Shown in pieces: positions 10,301 to 23,400 of a DNA stretch of 64,000 nucleotides; position 1 is the stretch's first letter, and each line of letters starts with the position of its first letter. The notes under the pieces are model-generated. The model had not been told where the DNA came from. It made no database searches and saw only the letters and a list, made by a program, of their open reading frames with translations. The DNA comes from Ipomoea triloba (taxonomy: Eukaryota; Streptophyta; Magnoliopsida; Solanales; Convolvulaceae), in NCBI RefSeq assembly GCF_003576645.1, contig NC_044916.1:640568-704567 (forward strand), read 5' to 3'. The position numbers were made by a program, and so were the translations under genes.

Positions 10301-11747
10301 TGCTGGAGTTATTCTGCTGCGACTATGGGGAAGCTTGCGAGAGAAGAGGGGAGAGGGAGACTTGACGGTTGAGACACCACTACTCCAGATCTATCGGGCT
10401 TTTAGAGACGAGCCTACCAGAACAAACCTCGACCGGAGCAGCCGCCAGAACGGCGCACACTCGCCGGTGGCTGCCCCGCTTCCTCCGGCAGCTTCGCCTC
10501 TTCACTCCGACTAAAACCCACTACCCACTCACTCAACCTCGCTTTGATACCATGTTAAACAATAGAATAGCAAAACTAAGTATTCGTATATATGTTCTGT
10601 GTGTAAATGTACAGGAGAGTAGAGCTATATATACTAGTTTAGAACTAACCCTAGCCACAGGTTACTAACACTAAGACCTAGGGCTAAGAGTAAATATCTC
10701 AACTAACCCTTATATCTCTAACAGTAACATTCATGTACCAGAAACTCAGTTTATGTTAGATTTGAATAATACAATAAAAAATAAACTTTATTTCTCAAAT
10801 AATTACATATGCAATTTCACATTTTAACTTCAAATGAGTGAGCCTCAATTCAGAAATCAAAACAGAAAGTAACATGCTTTCTTGCATAGTTGCACTAAGA
10901 GTCATAATTTCAGGAAATTCAGAAATGCAAAGACCTCCATCCCCTCCCCCTGCCAGTTTACCTTCCTGCAATTAACTCAAAGTTGCAAACTTTGTTAAGA
11001 ATACAGCAATGACTTGGTCTACTTGTTCATAAAAGTTCTCCTAGTTCCCAATCCTCAGAATAAACGAAGAAAAGCTTCTCTTTTTCTGTTCCTAATAAAC
11101 TGAATATGCTTCCTATCAAGAAATTTATAACTTTTCTATAACAAAATCCTAATTGTTCCCAAATTATAAACTGTACATAAACAAGTACAAAAAAAGAAGC
11201 TTCCTTTTTCCACTTACACTCTCTAATCAAATCATAGAACTAATTAAGAAACGAACATCAAAATGAAGCAATAATTGCATAATAATCCGCAATTAAAACC
11301 GAAATTAGCATAAACACACAAGCTCGAAAATGAGAAAAAAGTACCAATATTAGTGTTTCTGAAGCGATCGAGGAATCGCAGAGCATCGAACTGAGGGAGA
11401 TCGCAGCCGTAGGGTTTCCACCGCCACTTGACGATATCGAGCGCATTATTTTTGTTGCCCCCAATGCAATTCCATCCCTTGTATATCTCCTTGCAGGTAT
11501 TATCGTAACGAGGAGACTTAATTGTCCGATCGTAGATCCACCGGCCATCGGAAACATTGCACGACGGCGAGAACAATGCTTCCCGGTTTGTACTATGGTT
11601 GTTTTGAGCTGGGGAAGGAGCGGTCTTGAACAGAGAGAAGCTTAAAAAGAGAGCGGCGAAGCAGATGATATAGAGAAACAGGGAAGAAGCGGAGAAAAAG
11701 GAGGAAGATGAAGACGGTTGTTTCAGTTTCTTGGAAAGAGGGTGCAT
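7325..11747 (-). CDS. TBL: TBL (trichome birefringence-like) polysaccharide O-acetyltransferase, six exons
   Basis: Exons on the minus strand: 11345-11747, 9101-9278, 8321-8461, 8068-8188, 7664-7798 and 7325-7582. All have GT/AG borders and compatible phases, giving 411 aa. The N-terminus has a Ser-rich cytosolic tail and one membrane anchor (about residues 20-41), as in Golgi type II proteins. The TBL domain follows (CNVSDGRWIYD), then the catalytic GDS motif (GFVGDSLNRNMF), which is formed across the exon 1/2 junction. The DUF231 part ends with the DxxH motif (DCMHWCLPG). Family members O-acetylate xylan, mannan, xyloglucan or pectin in the Golgi. The GFVGDSLNRNMF form resembles the TBL12-14 branch, but which polysaccharide it acts on cannot be told here. 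The frame is intact. Intron 1 (about 2.07 kb) holds an LTR element. Confidence 0.93.
9362..10723 (-). mobile_element. non-autonomous Copia-like LTR element in TBL intron 1
   Basis: Two 171-bp direct LTRs (9362-9532 and 10553-10723) differ by one base that I can see. They begin and end TG/CA and are flanked by a 5-bp TSD, GTAAC (9357-9361 and 10724-10728). Read on the minus strand, the 5' LTR is followed at once by TGGTATCAAAGCGAGG, a primer-binding site for initiator tRNA-Met. The 3' LTR is preceded by GAGGGGGG, the polypurine tract. The interior (about 1.02 kb) shows no gag or pol, so the element depends on another one. It lies in the same orientation as the TBL transcript and inside an intron, so it need not break the gene. 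Confidence 0.9.
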
Positions 11748-12050
11748 GGTGGTTGCTCAGTCGGAGCTGTGGATCCGACCCGCCGGAGTTCACTTCTCGC
11801 TTCCCTCGCACTATATTCAATTCAAGTCTCAAGATAAGAAACCAGATCAAGATCTGGCGGGTGAGAATTTTTTTTTTTCTTTTTCACCTTCTTTTGCAAT
11901 ACTTATCCCATGGACCCGGTATATCTTGCAAGGTGAATCCGTGTCGATTGACATACTGAATGTTCACAATTTAAGTACAGAATGTTCGCAAACTACAAAT
12001 ATTCCGTATATAAATTATAAACATTCAATATTAAATGGTGAACCCGAGTT

Positions 12051-12226
12051 CACAGGATAATTTGCCCTTCTTTTATACGTAGTATGTTTTTCTTCTTCTT
12101 TTTTTGTTCGAATATAATTAACAATTATTCTCACAATGTTCACAGAATAATTTGTCCTTCTTTTATACGTAGTATGTTTTTCTTCTTTTTTTTTCGAATA
12201 TGATTAACAATTGTCCTCACAATGTC
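12051..12226. repeat. 90-bp tandem duplication
   Basis: Two units starting at 12051 and 12141 share TTCTTTTATACGTAGTATG and a following T-rich stretch. They lie in the region between the TBL gene and ABCB copy A. Confidence 0.75.
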
Positions 12227-12239
12227 TTATTGCAACCGG

Positions 12240-12880
12240 ATGTAACTCCAAGCTCTAGATTCATTCAATGTAACTAAATGCAATAATTGTAGTTAATATT
12301 TGATTTTTTTTTATTTAATACTGTCAACATTTGTCTCTATAGTACGCCTTCACTGAGACTCGAGTCCACTCCCTCCAATGTGAGGATGCAATCGGGTGCT
12401 ACTAGACCACAAGTCTAATACTCTGTAGTTGTATAGGATTGTCAACGTTAATATCTAAGTTGTATCAAATACTATCAACATTTGTCTTTATAGTAAGTAA
12501 TACATTGCAATCAAACATACATTCACCTCTAGATTCATTCAATGTAACCAAGTCTAATAGTTGTATAGGATTGCAAACTTTAATATATGAGTTGTACCAA
12601 ATACCGTCAAAAATTGTCTATATAGTACTGCACTGCAATCAAACAATTGTCTATATAGTACCGCATTACAATCAAACTAACTTCAAATTCATTCAATGTA
12701 ACCAAGTCCAATAGTCGTATGTGATAGTAAATATTAACATATGAGTTACCCGACTAAAGATTCTTTTGTCTCTACAGCACCGCAATGCAATTAGACATAC
12801 TATACATTCCCGCTCTAGATTCATACAGCGTAACCAAGTCTAATAGTTGTACGGGACTGTTTAGGTTGATAGTTGGTTTA
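12240..12880. repeat. degenerate tandem repeat, unit about 130-150 bp
   Basis: A unit containing ATTCATTCAATGTAACCAAG, then TAATAGTTGTATAGGA, then TTTGTCTCTATAGTAC and GCAATCAAAC, recurs about five times with many changes (clear starts near 12258, 12535, 12689 and 12818). It occupies the 5' flank of ABCB copy A only. Copies B and C do not have it. Confidence 0.65.
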
Positions 12881-13397
12881 CATCCTCTTAAGTTGTTAGC
12901 ATATGATTTTCAAAATAATGACAGATCAGAGTTGAAAGAGCTAATCTGGATTCAATATATTCTGCTTTCAATCATACAAGTAGTAATCAGCTGCAGTATC
13001 CCAAGATTCTCTCCAGACCCAAATAGTTTACCAGTATAAATCTAGAAACAATCTCACCAGAATGATTTCCCATTTTTTTCACTAAGATTCTCTCATATAA
13101 TAATCAAAGTCAAGATCTTGGTATGCCACAAGCCAGCATGCCCAGAACTCCTCATTGCCAAGTTTTCTGACAGACAACATTTTCTTGCATCATCCATTGC
13201 CAGCAAATTAAATATTACAACGTGTGAATGCAGAAGATCTTCAGGAACCAAACAAAAGCTTTCATTTGTTGCACATTGTAATTAAACTACTCCATAATGA
13301 TTAAAGAACACGGTGCATTATAACTTAAACTGCCTGCAAGTCTGCAACAACATACTGTGTTAGGTTACTTTCTGTTTTTTTCTCTTCTTGTCTGGGA

Positions 13398-13421
13398 ATG
13401 AGAAGAAGCAGAACAACATGA
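13398..13421 (+). promoter_or_regulatory. 7-codon upstream ORF overlapping the ABCB copy A start
   Basis: ATG at 13398 opens a 7-codon ORF (MRRSRTT). Its TGA (13419-13421) overlaps the main ATG (13418-13420) as ATGA. It is kept in all three gene copies. It acts only if the mRNA starts upstream of it, which is not shown here. Confidence 0.5.
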
Positions 13422-16400
13422 CTACAGAGGCAAGCAAGAACTGGGTTCCATTCTACAAGCTCTTCTCCTTTGCGGATTTTACAGATAAAATCTTGATGGG
13501 AGTTGGCACAGTAGGTTCCATCGCGAGTGGTGTGTGTGAGATAATGGTGGTTGTGTTCTTCGGAGAGCTGATAGATGCCTTAGGACACAACCAGGATAGA
13601 AACAATGTTGTTCCAGCAGTTTCCAAGGTATTGATGAATTTAAGAATGTTTTTAGAGTGTCTGCAAATCAAGTTAAATGTGCTGCATATCAATGTCTAAC
13701 CTGTCAAATTTAGGTGTCATTGAAATTTCTCTATGCTGCTTTTGCTATGGGGGCATCCTCGTTTTTTCGTAAGTACTTTTAGCCAGTGATCATATCTCCC
13801 TCATACAGTTTTTCCTAGTACTGCATTTCAGAACCATGGGTTGGTTAATCTTTGTACACAGAGGTGGCTTGCTGGATAGTCACAGGAGACCGACAGGCTG
13901 CCCGAATAAGGAACCTTTATTTGGCAAGTATTCTAAGACAAGACATCGGTTTTTTTGACAAGGAAATAAGCACAGGTGAAAGTACTGCAAATATGTCCGG
14001 TGACATTGTTGTCCTGCAAAATGCTATGGGTGAAAAGGTACACTACCCATCATTCCAAATGTTTGAGAATTCTCAGTTCAAAACATTAAATCATCTTTGA
14101 AGTTTTCACTGTTTGCATATATAGGTGGGGAAGTTCATTAAGCTGGTTGCAGAATTTGCAGCAGGATTTGTGGTTGCCTTAGTTAGAGGGTGGCATCTTG
14201 CACTGGTTATGTTATCCACACTCCCCCCCGTGGGGCTATCTCTGGCGATCACATTAATCTTCATGGCGAAAACTGCATCTCGTGCACAAAGCGCTTATAC
14301 TAGAGCTGCAAATGTAGTAGAGCAGACTGTTAGCTCAATTAAAATGGTATGGTTCCAAGGCTCTAGTGATTCATATCATCCCATGATGCCATTTGGTCTG
14401 GTTCTGAGTTTACTTGAGTTGTTCTCTCCCTCTCCCTCTCCCTCTCCCAGGTTGCATCGTTTACAGGGGAAAACAAAGCGGTGGCTAGCTACAAAGCGTC
14501 GCTTGCCAAGGCTTACAAGTCTGAGGTTTATCAATATCTTGCTCAGGGATTAGGCTTTGGGACATTCATGTTTATTCTGTTCTCCAGTTTCTCTCTGTCT
14601 TTCTGGTATGGTGGGAGGTTAATCTTGGAAAAGGGCTACACCGGCGGTGAAGTTATCAATGTAACCTTCGCTGTTTTGTTCGGTTCAATGTGAGTTCTTG
14701 ATTTGTAATCCTTAAAGTGCCCAAACTTGCTAAAAACCACATTCTGTTGGAAAATTTTCAACTTTTTACAATATCCTCATGTCAGGGCTATGGGACAAGC
14801 ATCAACCTGTATGGCAGCATTTGCTGCAGGGCAAGCTGCAATGTTCAAGATGTTCGAGATTATAAACCGAAACCCAGAGGTGGATGCAAACGAGATCGAT
14901 GGTAGAGTGTTGGATGATATTCGAGGCGAAATTGAGCTGAGAGATGTCTGTTTTAGTTACCCAACCAGACCAAAGGATCAAATCCTCAATGGGTTTTCAA
15001 TGTCAGTTCCCAGTGGGAAAACCTTAGCTTTGGTTGGTCACAGTGGCAGTGGCAAGTCAACAGTGATAAGCCTGATAGAGAGGTTCTATGATCCACAATC
15101 TGGTGAAATCCTCATTGATGGAGTCAATATAAAAATGTTCAAGCTGAAATGGCTCAGGCGACAAATCGGCCTAGTCAGTCAAGAGCCTGTTCTATTCACA
15201 ACCACTATAAAAGAAAACATTGCCTATGGAAAAGACTCTGCAACTATGGAAGAAATCAGAGCTGCAGCCGAGTTGGCAAACGCTTACAAGTTCATTAAAG
15301 ATCTGCCTCAGGTTTCATTCATTTCGCTAACTATGTTCATTCACAGATATTGTCCATCAACATTCATTCAGAAGGCTGCTGTTTTTTTGTGTAGGGACTA
15401 GACACCATGGTAGGGGAAAGGGGAACTCAGCTTTCGGGTGGACAGAAGCAGCGAATTGCGATAGCTCGAGCAATCTTAAAAGAACCGCGGGTTTTGCTGC
15501 TAGACGAGGCAACGAGTGCTCTAGATGCTGAATCTGAAAGAGTTGTACAAGAAGCACTGGAAAAAGTTATGGTGAATAGAACAACTGTCATAGTTGCTCA
15601 TCGTCTAACCACAGTTAAAAAAGCGGATATCATTGCAGTTGTTCATCAAGGACAGATTGTAGAGAAAGGTATCTGATTATCTCAACTCACATGGGCCAAA
15701 CCACACAGAAAAAATCCAATCAATTAGCAGTCTAACCCGTGACCATATAAACCCATATGTTCTCTTTTATATTTTCAATGTGAGACAATGTTTTTGGCAT
15801 TCAGGCACTCATTCTCAACTTCTCAAGGATCCTGAAGGAGCCTACTCTCGGCTTTTGCACTTGCAAGAGGCAAATAAAGCAGAAGAATCGCGGGGAGGTG
15901 AGGATATGACAGCAGAATCCAATATAGAGTTGGAAAAATGGAGCTCGGGTTCAATGTCAATAGATGTTCCTAACTATCCCTCAAGACATGAGATTTCATC
16001 CAACAAAACACCCGAAAAGGCTGCAGATGTTTCACTTTGTCGCTTTGCCTCACTCAGCAAGCCAGAACTTCCAACGCTCACAGCAGCTGCCACTTCTGCT
16101 CTAATATTTGGAGCTATCTTCCCACTTTTTGGCTTACTTTTGGCCAATATGATCCAAACATATTACTTGCCACCAAATAAACTGAAGAAAGATTCAGCAT
16201 TCTGGGCACTAATGCTTGTGATTCTTGGAGTAGTGTCATTACTGTCTATTCTGATAACGGCATGCCTATTCGGGGTGGCTAGAGGTAAACTGATCAATCG
16301 AATTGCATCCATGTGCTTCGAAAAGGTCGTTCATACAGAAATTGGTTGGTTCGATGAGCCACAGAACTCAAGTGGAGTAATAGCAGCAAAACTCTCTTCT

Positions 16401-18146
16401 GATGCAGCTACAATCAGAACATTAATCAGTGATGCCCTTCTGCAGATGATTCAAAATCTTGTTTCTGGTATTCTTGGTTTAGTCATTGCTTTTCGAGCAA
16501 GCTGGCAGCTATCACTGTTTTCCTTCATCATGTTCCCACTAATCGGGGCAAATATATACGTTGAAGCCAAGCACACGAAAGGGTTCAGTACCGACACAAA
16601 GGTCTGCTATCAGTTTCTTGATCACCTGTAACATTATTCACCTGAAAACCAAAACAGTTTCTTAATTTAGTCTAAATGGTTTCAGATGTTGTACGAGGAT
16701 GCCACGCAAGTTGCCAACGATGCAGTTGGAAACATGAGAACAGTGGCATCCTTCTGTGCAGAAGAGAAGGTCATGCAGCTGTACAACACAAAATGCGAGA
16801 AACCAAAGAAGAGAGGACTGAGGAGAGGGCTGATAACAGGGATGAGCTTTGGTCTAACCTGTACTTCGATATTCTTCGTTCACGCCAGCATTTCTTATTT
16901 TGGTGCACATCTCGTGGCAGATGGCAAAGCAACATTTGAAGATTATTTTCGTGTAAGCATCATACCATATAATCCTATTTCTTCAGCAACATATTGGTAC
17001 TAAAAGAGAGTTCTTTCACTTTCTTTTCATCTGACAGGTTTACTATGCAATGTATTTTACAACTTCTGTACTATCTCAATCAAGCTCCTTCACCCAAGAT
17101 TTCCGAAAAGCAAAAGCTGTTGCTAAGTCAATATTCGGGCTTCTAGATAGACAGTCTAAGATGGACCTCGATGAGAAGTCTGGTTTGGAACTAGACTCAG
17201 TGCAGGGAGAAATTGAGTTTCAAAATGTATGCTATGCATATCCAACTAGACCAGATGTCAAAGTTCTCTGTGGTTTCAGCTTCACAGTTCAGAACGGGAA
17301 GGTATGTTTCATCCATTCTTTCTTACTATTTTGAACCAGTTTAAACGTGGCGTTTTGAAAACCTCTACTGTTACCAGACAGTTGCACTGGTGGGGAAGAG
17401 TGGGAGTGGGAAGTCGACAGTGATAGCATTGCTGCAGAGATTTTATGATTGCGATTCGGGGCGAATAATGCTAGATGGAGTTGATATTAGAAATTTGAAC
17501 CTAAAGTGGCTAAGGAAGCAGATGGGGCTTGTAAGCCAAGAACCAGTTTTATTAAATGACACCATCAGAGCAAACATTACCTATGGGAAAGAAGAAGATG
17601 TAACAGAAGGAGAAGTCATAGCTGCAGCAGAGCTAGCAAATGCTCATAAGTTCATCAGTGGCCTGCAACAGGTCAGGAAGCCTGCATACAAATCACAATA
17701 AAATGAGTGTTTTTTCTGTGTTCTTTTAGCCTAACATGACACAAAAAATGCAGGGATATGACACGGTGGTAGGGGAGCGAGGGGTTCAGCTGTCTGGGGG
17801 ACAGAAGCAGCGAGTGGCCATTGCCCGAGCCATTATGAAGAGCCCGAGAATACTGCTGTTGGATGAGGCGACTAGCGCGCTAGATGCTGAATCGGAGAGG
17901 ATGGTTCAGGATGCACTGGATAAGATTATGATGAACCGGACCACAATTATGATAGCACACAGGCTGTCAACAGTTAGAGGAGCTGATGTAATTGCTGTAG
18001 TTAAGGATGGGGCTGTTGTGGAGAAGGGAAAGCATGATATGCTTATTGCTAAAAGAGATGGTCACTATGCTTCCCTAGTTTCACTCTACACAAGCCCTTC
18101 ATCAGAACCCTCAGCAGCAGCAGCAGCAGATGTATACAACTTCTAG
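13418..18146 (+). CDS. ABCB: ABCB (MDR/P-glycoprotein-type) full transporter, copy A, intact
   Basis: Twelve exons: 13418-13627, 13714-13768, 13862-14037, 14125-14346, 14451-14689, 14786-15311, 15395-15668, 15805-16601, 16686-16952, 17038-17301, 17378-17671 and 17754-18146. All phases agree; the product is 1238 aa in the order TMD1-NBD1-linker-TMD2-NBD2. NBD1 has Walker [11 protein letters not shown]-loop VSQEPVLF, signature LSGGQ, Walker [13 protein letters not shown] and [11 protein letters not shown]2 has [29 protein letters not shown] and IAHRLSTV. It resembles the Arabidopsis ABCB4/11/21 branch (plasma-membrane auxin or metabolite transport), but the substrate cannot be read from the sequence. 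The N-terminus before VPFYKLF is only about 11 residues, shorter than usual, so an upstream exon is possible. It is the only fully intact member of the array. Confidence 0.93.
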
Positions 18147-20060
18147 AAATTTTGCCTGGACAACTCAGTTAGTTCATGGGTGGTAGATTGCGCGTAAAGA
18201 GACAAGATCAAGCCTGACAGCCATAATGTGAGAGTATCCAATGTGATGGGCACCAGGTCGTATCCTGGATCACCGTGATTTACCCTCCGCTATTTTGTCA
18301 AGCCGTGGTATGAGGGCCCTAGGGTGAAGAAATTTCTCCTTCTGTGGGAAAGCTTATAGAATTTTTTACAAATATTTATGTCCATAATATTTGTAGAATT
18401 GCAGAGAAATGAAATGATGTTAAATAATTATTATACACAGTTAACCACACCATATCTCTTCAAGATCAAGTTAACCACATACAGGCAAACAGAAGCTAAA
18501 AATGAGCTTATAAACTAGACATTATTAGAATGTACTCACAGAAAATTCAAATATATAAACTACATTTTACCCTATCTTCATACTCATCACTCATACGAGA
18601 TGCCGTTATCCAACTCTTATCCATTCAAAAAGACTTCCTAAAATATTAAATTATTTAGCATTTAAAGCAAATTAGTAGTCCAAGACATTAAATTAAGTAG
18701 ATAGTTATATGCAAGTGAACACTAATTAAACCTTTGCCAATATAATTAAATCTTTGTTAACACTAATTCAACAAATTTCAAATAGAATACGACTAATTTA
18801 AACACAGACCACGGTGTGGCCAATCACTGGATGCACAAGGAAAAGTCGAAAGTCAAGAAAAAAATAGATAGAGATCTTACCTCACAACACCTACCAGAGA
18901 AAACTTAAAGGCTGCAAACGTCGAGAAAGAAACCACGAATGAAGCTAATAGTCCCCGTCTCCCACTATCGGTCTATCCCTAATAAACAAAATGGCAAAGT
19001 ATCAAAGTCACAGAACATTGCAATGAAACTGGTTTCCAAACTTTCTTTTCAAACTCTAATAGCTAAATTCAAGCTCACATAGAGCTATTTGAAAAAGTTT
19101 TCAATAGAAAAACGTTAGAAACTCTATTCAACCAACTTAGTGATAGCATTATACATCTCACGTGAGACGGTCTCACGGAAGACCTACTCTTCTACTGTTA
19201 ACCTTCCCTCAAAAATCAGTTCACCAGAGCTGCAGGGTGATGAAGGAGCTAAGCTGCTAAGGCAAATAACTGCAAATTAAATCCCTTAAAATGCTCCAGT
19301 CCACTTCACAGGAAACAGTAGTAATGTTAAGGTTAATCTCATTTGCATTCCAAATTTTTTCAAACAAGTTCCGGGGAACTGTAAGAACTAATAAAATAAT
19401 CATAACTTTATCCAGAAAGCAAAGGAAAAACAATGCATAATAAGGAATAGGAAGTCCAACTTTCCACTGCCAATCAAATCTGCGCTCCCAAGCTCATTTC
19501 AACACACTCTAAAATCAGAAAATTGATATTATGAATTAATCAAAAGGGCAGATAAAAGGGAAGTCTATTACATTTTGTCATATTTGAGTTGCAATAATAG
19601 CCTACCATATCTGTTAGTTTTCGCATACTAATAATTTAATAATGATGCCAACACTCTTTGAAAACCCAAAAATCGAGACTCTGCTAGAACAGCCCACAAT
19701 TAATGACAAAGCCAAGAAAGATAAATGTGGTCTCTCACTAAGAATGCTGTTAGCCAGAAAGCTACAGAAACTAGGAATAAACCGCTTAAGATAGGAAGGT
19801 ATATGGTATGCCAAACTGTAAGAATAAATATTAAAGCTGAAGCCAATCTTCAACAATAGATATGAAAAAAGCATCTAAAACTAGTTCTCAATGCCTAAGA
19901 ACACAAAAATCTTCTCAGTGGAACAGGGCGGATTGAAAATAGCCTTTGTTAGAACTCATTGACACCACGAACTCAACTAATGAGCAACGTAGCAACAGAA
20001 AACCTTCTTTCAGATACCAACCAAATCACATCATGAAATGAATTAAATAACATTGGAAAT
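18147..20060. other. 3' flank of ABCB copy A, no gene recognised
   Basis: It holds the 3' UTR and then AT-rich sequence conserved with 48154-50230. At about 19158-19180 lies CTCACGTGAGACGGTCTCA, the end of the same MITE family as at 58580. Confidence 0.6.
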
Positions 20061-20079
20061 TTGAGGATTATTACCGTGT

Positions 20080-20949
20080 TAGGGCAGATTGACGGCTGCG
20101 GTGGAGATCACGTCGACGACGGCAGCAGCTGGGTGGAGAGAAGTCGACGACGGCTATGGCGGAGGAGAGAGGTCGACGACGGCAATGGAGGTGGAGAGAA
20201 ACCGACGACGCAGGCTATGGCGGTGACAGTCGATGGATGCGGAGGCTTTGGGAGAGAGTATCGGCTATGGCAGAGACGGAGAATATTGGCTTTGGCGCGA
20301 AATACGTTTTGTCTAAATTCGCTATAACTAATATACGGCGGTTATACTGTATAAAGGCAGTATATACATACAAATAAAAAAAATAAAAATAATATATATT
20401 TATATTGCGGTTAGCCATTACTCCGTCAGCGTATATACCCTCCTATAAACTAATAAAATTTAAAAAAAAAATATATATATATATAGTATATACGACGATT
20501 ATTTTATAACCGTCATACATATTCTAAATATTTTTTAAAAAAATAAAAAAATTACATTAAAATATATACGACGGTTCATAATATAACTATCATATATATA
20601 TATTAAAAATTATATTAGAGTATATACGGCGGTTAATTATTCAACCACCGTATATACGTAAAATAACCAAAAAAAAAAATCTATTAAGATATATACGGCG
20701 GTTAATAGTATAACCATTGTATATACGTAAATTTTAAAAATTAATTAATTAATTAAATTATGTTATATATGACACTTATTTAAAAATCATCGTCTATTAA
20801 GTGGCGTAGTATATATTAGATCGCAGTTTTTTACTTAACTGTTGTCTATTAAGTGACGTTGTATTAAAAAATATATTAGACAATGTTTTTTTAAAAATCA
20901 CCATCTATTGAGTGACGTAGACACGTAGTAGACCATATTTGTAGTAGTG
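20080..20949 (-). mobile_element. CACTA (En/Spm) end with subterminal repeats
   Basis: On the minus strand the terminus reads CACTACTACAAATATGG, starting at 20949. The next about 600 bp (down to 20330) carry about ten copies of TATACGGCGGTTA-type repeats in both orientations, the expected subterminal transposase sites. At 20080-20300 lies a GC-rich, Arg/Gly-coding stretch with a plausible minus-strand splice donor (ACACGGTAATAA), perhaps a 5' exon of the element. I could not find the other CACTA terminus, so the element is truncated or its far end is unrecognised. A copy lies at 50250-51348. Confidence 0.7.
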
Positions 20950-21049
20950 CTAGAAAATTGTTCTTCTACCTACAATAAGAAAGGAAGTAGCACAAGTCCT
21001 TCATTGTTTACGGTGTTTTTGAAGAGTTACTATCTATCAACCACGGATG

Positions 21050-21850
21050 GCCGAACACCACCGGAAAATCGACATGCCAACACCATCGGAAAATCGACTA
21101 AATATTTTGTATAAAGTTAGAGTAGCGTTTTAGCCATCTTTGAACTATGAATTGCTTGTGAGTGAGGAAGATTGCTTATGCCTCTCTATAGGTCGTAGAC
21201 GGTAGACCCCTATTTATACAAATTATGAGGGATTTCTCCCTTTGGTAACCCTAAACTACTAGATATAAATTAAGACTTCTTTCCTTATTACATTTTGGAT
21301 ACTTTCCTATTCTACCTTAATCTTCCTTCCTTATTTTTAGCATAAAATCTGCATCCAACCGCGATAGCCCTCATTATTAGGAGACCTTCCAAATTCGTCT
21401 TTAGGAAACCTCTCAGACCGCCTCACTTACACTGCCTCTGGACCTCCTGGTCCGGCCCAACCCCTCGATCGGTTAGGCCTTCCGACCATTCCTCCGTCTT
21501 CCTCATGCCCTTCTTTTTTCATGGTAATTAATTGTTTCAATAGCACCACCAAGCATATTCTTTTCTGTCTCAAACTCATCTTTGAAGGTGTTCCACAAAG
21601 TAGTCCACTGAATAACCTCATTAAACGAATCCGTGGCCGACCAATCGATCACCGACCAACCCTCAACACTCCACTACCCTTCCTTCCGAGTCCTTTGAGC
21701 TTGCCCCCCTTTCCTTCCGTATCTCCTGCCTTTCCCTTCGGTCGTTCCATCCCTTATGCCGAGCTTAGGTACCGAGCTTAAGCCTATCCCCTATCATACT
21801 CCATTGAGTGTGTTGACTAATGGTTAGTATATTTTTACTCTACTTTAATT
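21050..21850. other. unit 1-specific segment, possible LTR remnant
   Basis: Absent from unit 2. On the minus strand it has TATAAATA (21211-21218) followed by GGGGTCTACCGTC, and it starts TGATAGGGGATAGG at about 21801, like an LTR with its own promoter. No TSD, PBS or coding region was found, so the class is open. Confidence 0.3.
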
Positions 21851-22399
21851 ATTGAATATCAAGCCAACATTCTGATTATAATATTATTTTCTCAGGTGGA
21901 AATTTATTTCCAACAACCATTTAAAACACATATGATACATCCTCATTTAGAGAATAAACCTACAATACATTTAAGAAGAATTGTACGAGTAAACCAGTTT
22001 CTATTGTTCGGAAGGGTGAGTTCATTTTAGCCATTTACAAATATTTGGTGAACTTCAAATCATGAAAGTTTAGCATTTAATACTAATTTTTATTCATTCC
22101 TTTGGGATGTATATACAAAATTATTACGGAGTACATATTATTTATCGCTAAAGTCATTATTAATAAATGTTGTGTGTGTGTATGTTTTTCTTTTAGAAAA
22201 CAATGCTTCTTGGTCTCCGGATAATTACTGCACACCTTTAACAAATGATGTCGAAATTCAACTAAACTTAAATTCAGTTTTACCTTTGAGTGATGTGACA
22301 AATTGTAATTATATGTTTCTAAGTTTACATTATATTCATGATAATTTATAGTTTCCAAGTTTACATTATATTCATATTACATTAATTAGTAGGTTATAA

Positions 22400-22692
22400 A
22401 TTCTAATGAATTTTGTATATAGCAGGTAATATGCCTAGTCGAATTAACAAAAATACAAATACTATGTTATTAAGAGAAATTCTTACGGATAATACTAATA
22501 ACGTTCGGCCATCTTCATGTAAGTCATTAAATAGTATTAGAAATTTGTGTACGAACTTTTTGAAAAAATAAAAAATTTAGAGTATATATTGAAATTAATA
22601 CTTTAGTTCTATATTATTAGGTAATGTTGAGAGGTCAACCAACTTCAAAGTTCAAACAAATCTCTAATACCATTAGCGTATACACACACACA

Positions 22693-22740
<48 letters not shown>

Positions 22741-23399
22741 CATTGTTCTTCATTGTTTTGGTACGAGAAAAAAATTAAATAAGTTAGGTCAATAGTGTTC
22801 CTAAATATTCAGTGTCTTGTAGATATGGGAAGATTATTTTGCACCTATCACCATGCCGCCGAAAAAGTTATTTGAATTGTTCTTTTTTTTTTATAGTACA
22901 TTTGAATTGTTCTTTAGTTCAGGGGAGGAGAGAACATGCTTCTTGAAAAACATTAGGTCACATAACAACATGTTTTGTTTTGGGGGTAAGATTGACAATT
23001 CAATAAATAATGGTAATGCACCACATATTTTTAAGATCAACCAGCAAAATTTTTACTTGATTGGGAGCCTATTACCACCTGATGGTAGCCAATCGAAATT
23101 TGCACAATTACATTTACGACACACAACATGAAATTTCTAATCGTATGTATTAGCTATGTAAGCTATTTCTTTAGACTCTTTTGTCATTTTCTAAGAGCTT
23201 CATATGTTATTTACGTAAATATACTAAAAATTTCATTTTACTATAACAATTTACAATAAAAAAAAATCAATTTACTATAACTCACGAATAATACTATATC
23301 AATACAACTTATATTATTATACTACATAATATTTTAGTATAACAATATAACTTATATATTTACAACATTTCATCTGTACATCGCACATGTCACATACTA

Positions 23400-23400
<1 letters not shown>
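22400..23400 (+). mobile_element. Helitron remnant with 3' terminus
   Basis: At 22925-23130 a plus-strand frame reads ..FCFGGKIDNS.., then FKINQQNFYLIGSLLPPDGS and KFAQLHL. This is the conserved start of the Helitron Rep/helicase (Helitron_like_N) protein. At 23371-23400 the sequence GTACATCGCACATGT is followed by CTAG and T, a slightly decayed Helitron 3' end. The helicase and most of the Rep domain are missing. A related copy is at 51912-52390. A CA repeat plus a run of A lies inside at 22682-22737. Confidence 0.6.

Noticed and set aside
9626..10372. 248-aa plus-strand ORF rich in Pro, Thr and His
   Set aside because: It lies inside the non-autonomous LTR element, on the strand opposite to its PBS/PPT direction. 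It has no domain and a biased composition.
20061..20327. Arg/Gly-rich plus-strand ORF, repeated at 50231-50500
   Set aside because: Composition follows GACGACGG-type repeats next to the CACTA end, and the two copies do not keep the frame. More likely part of a transposon exon on the other strand.
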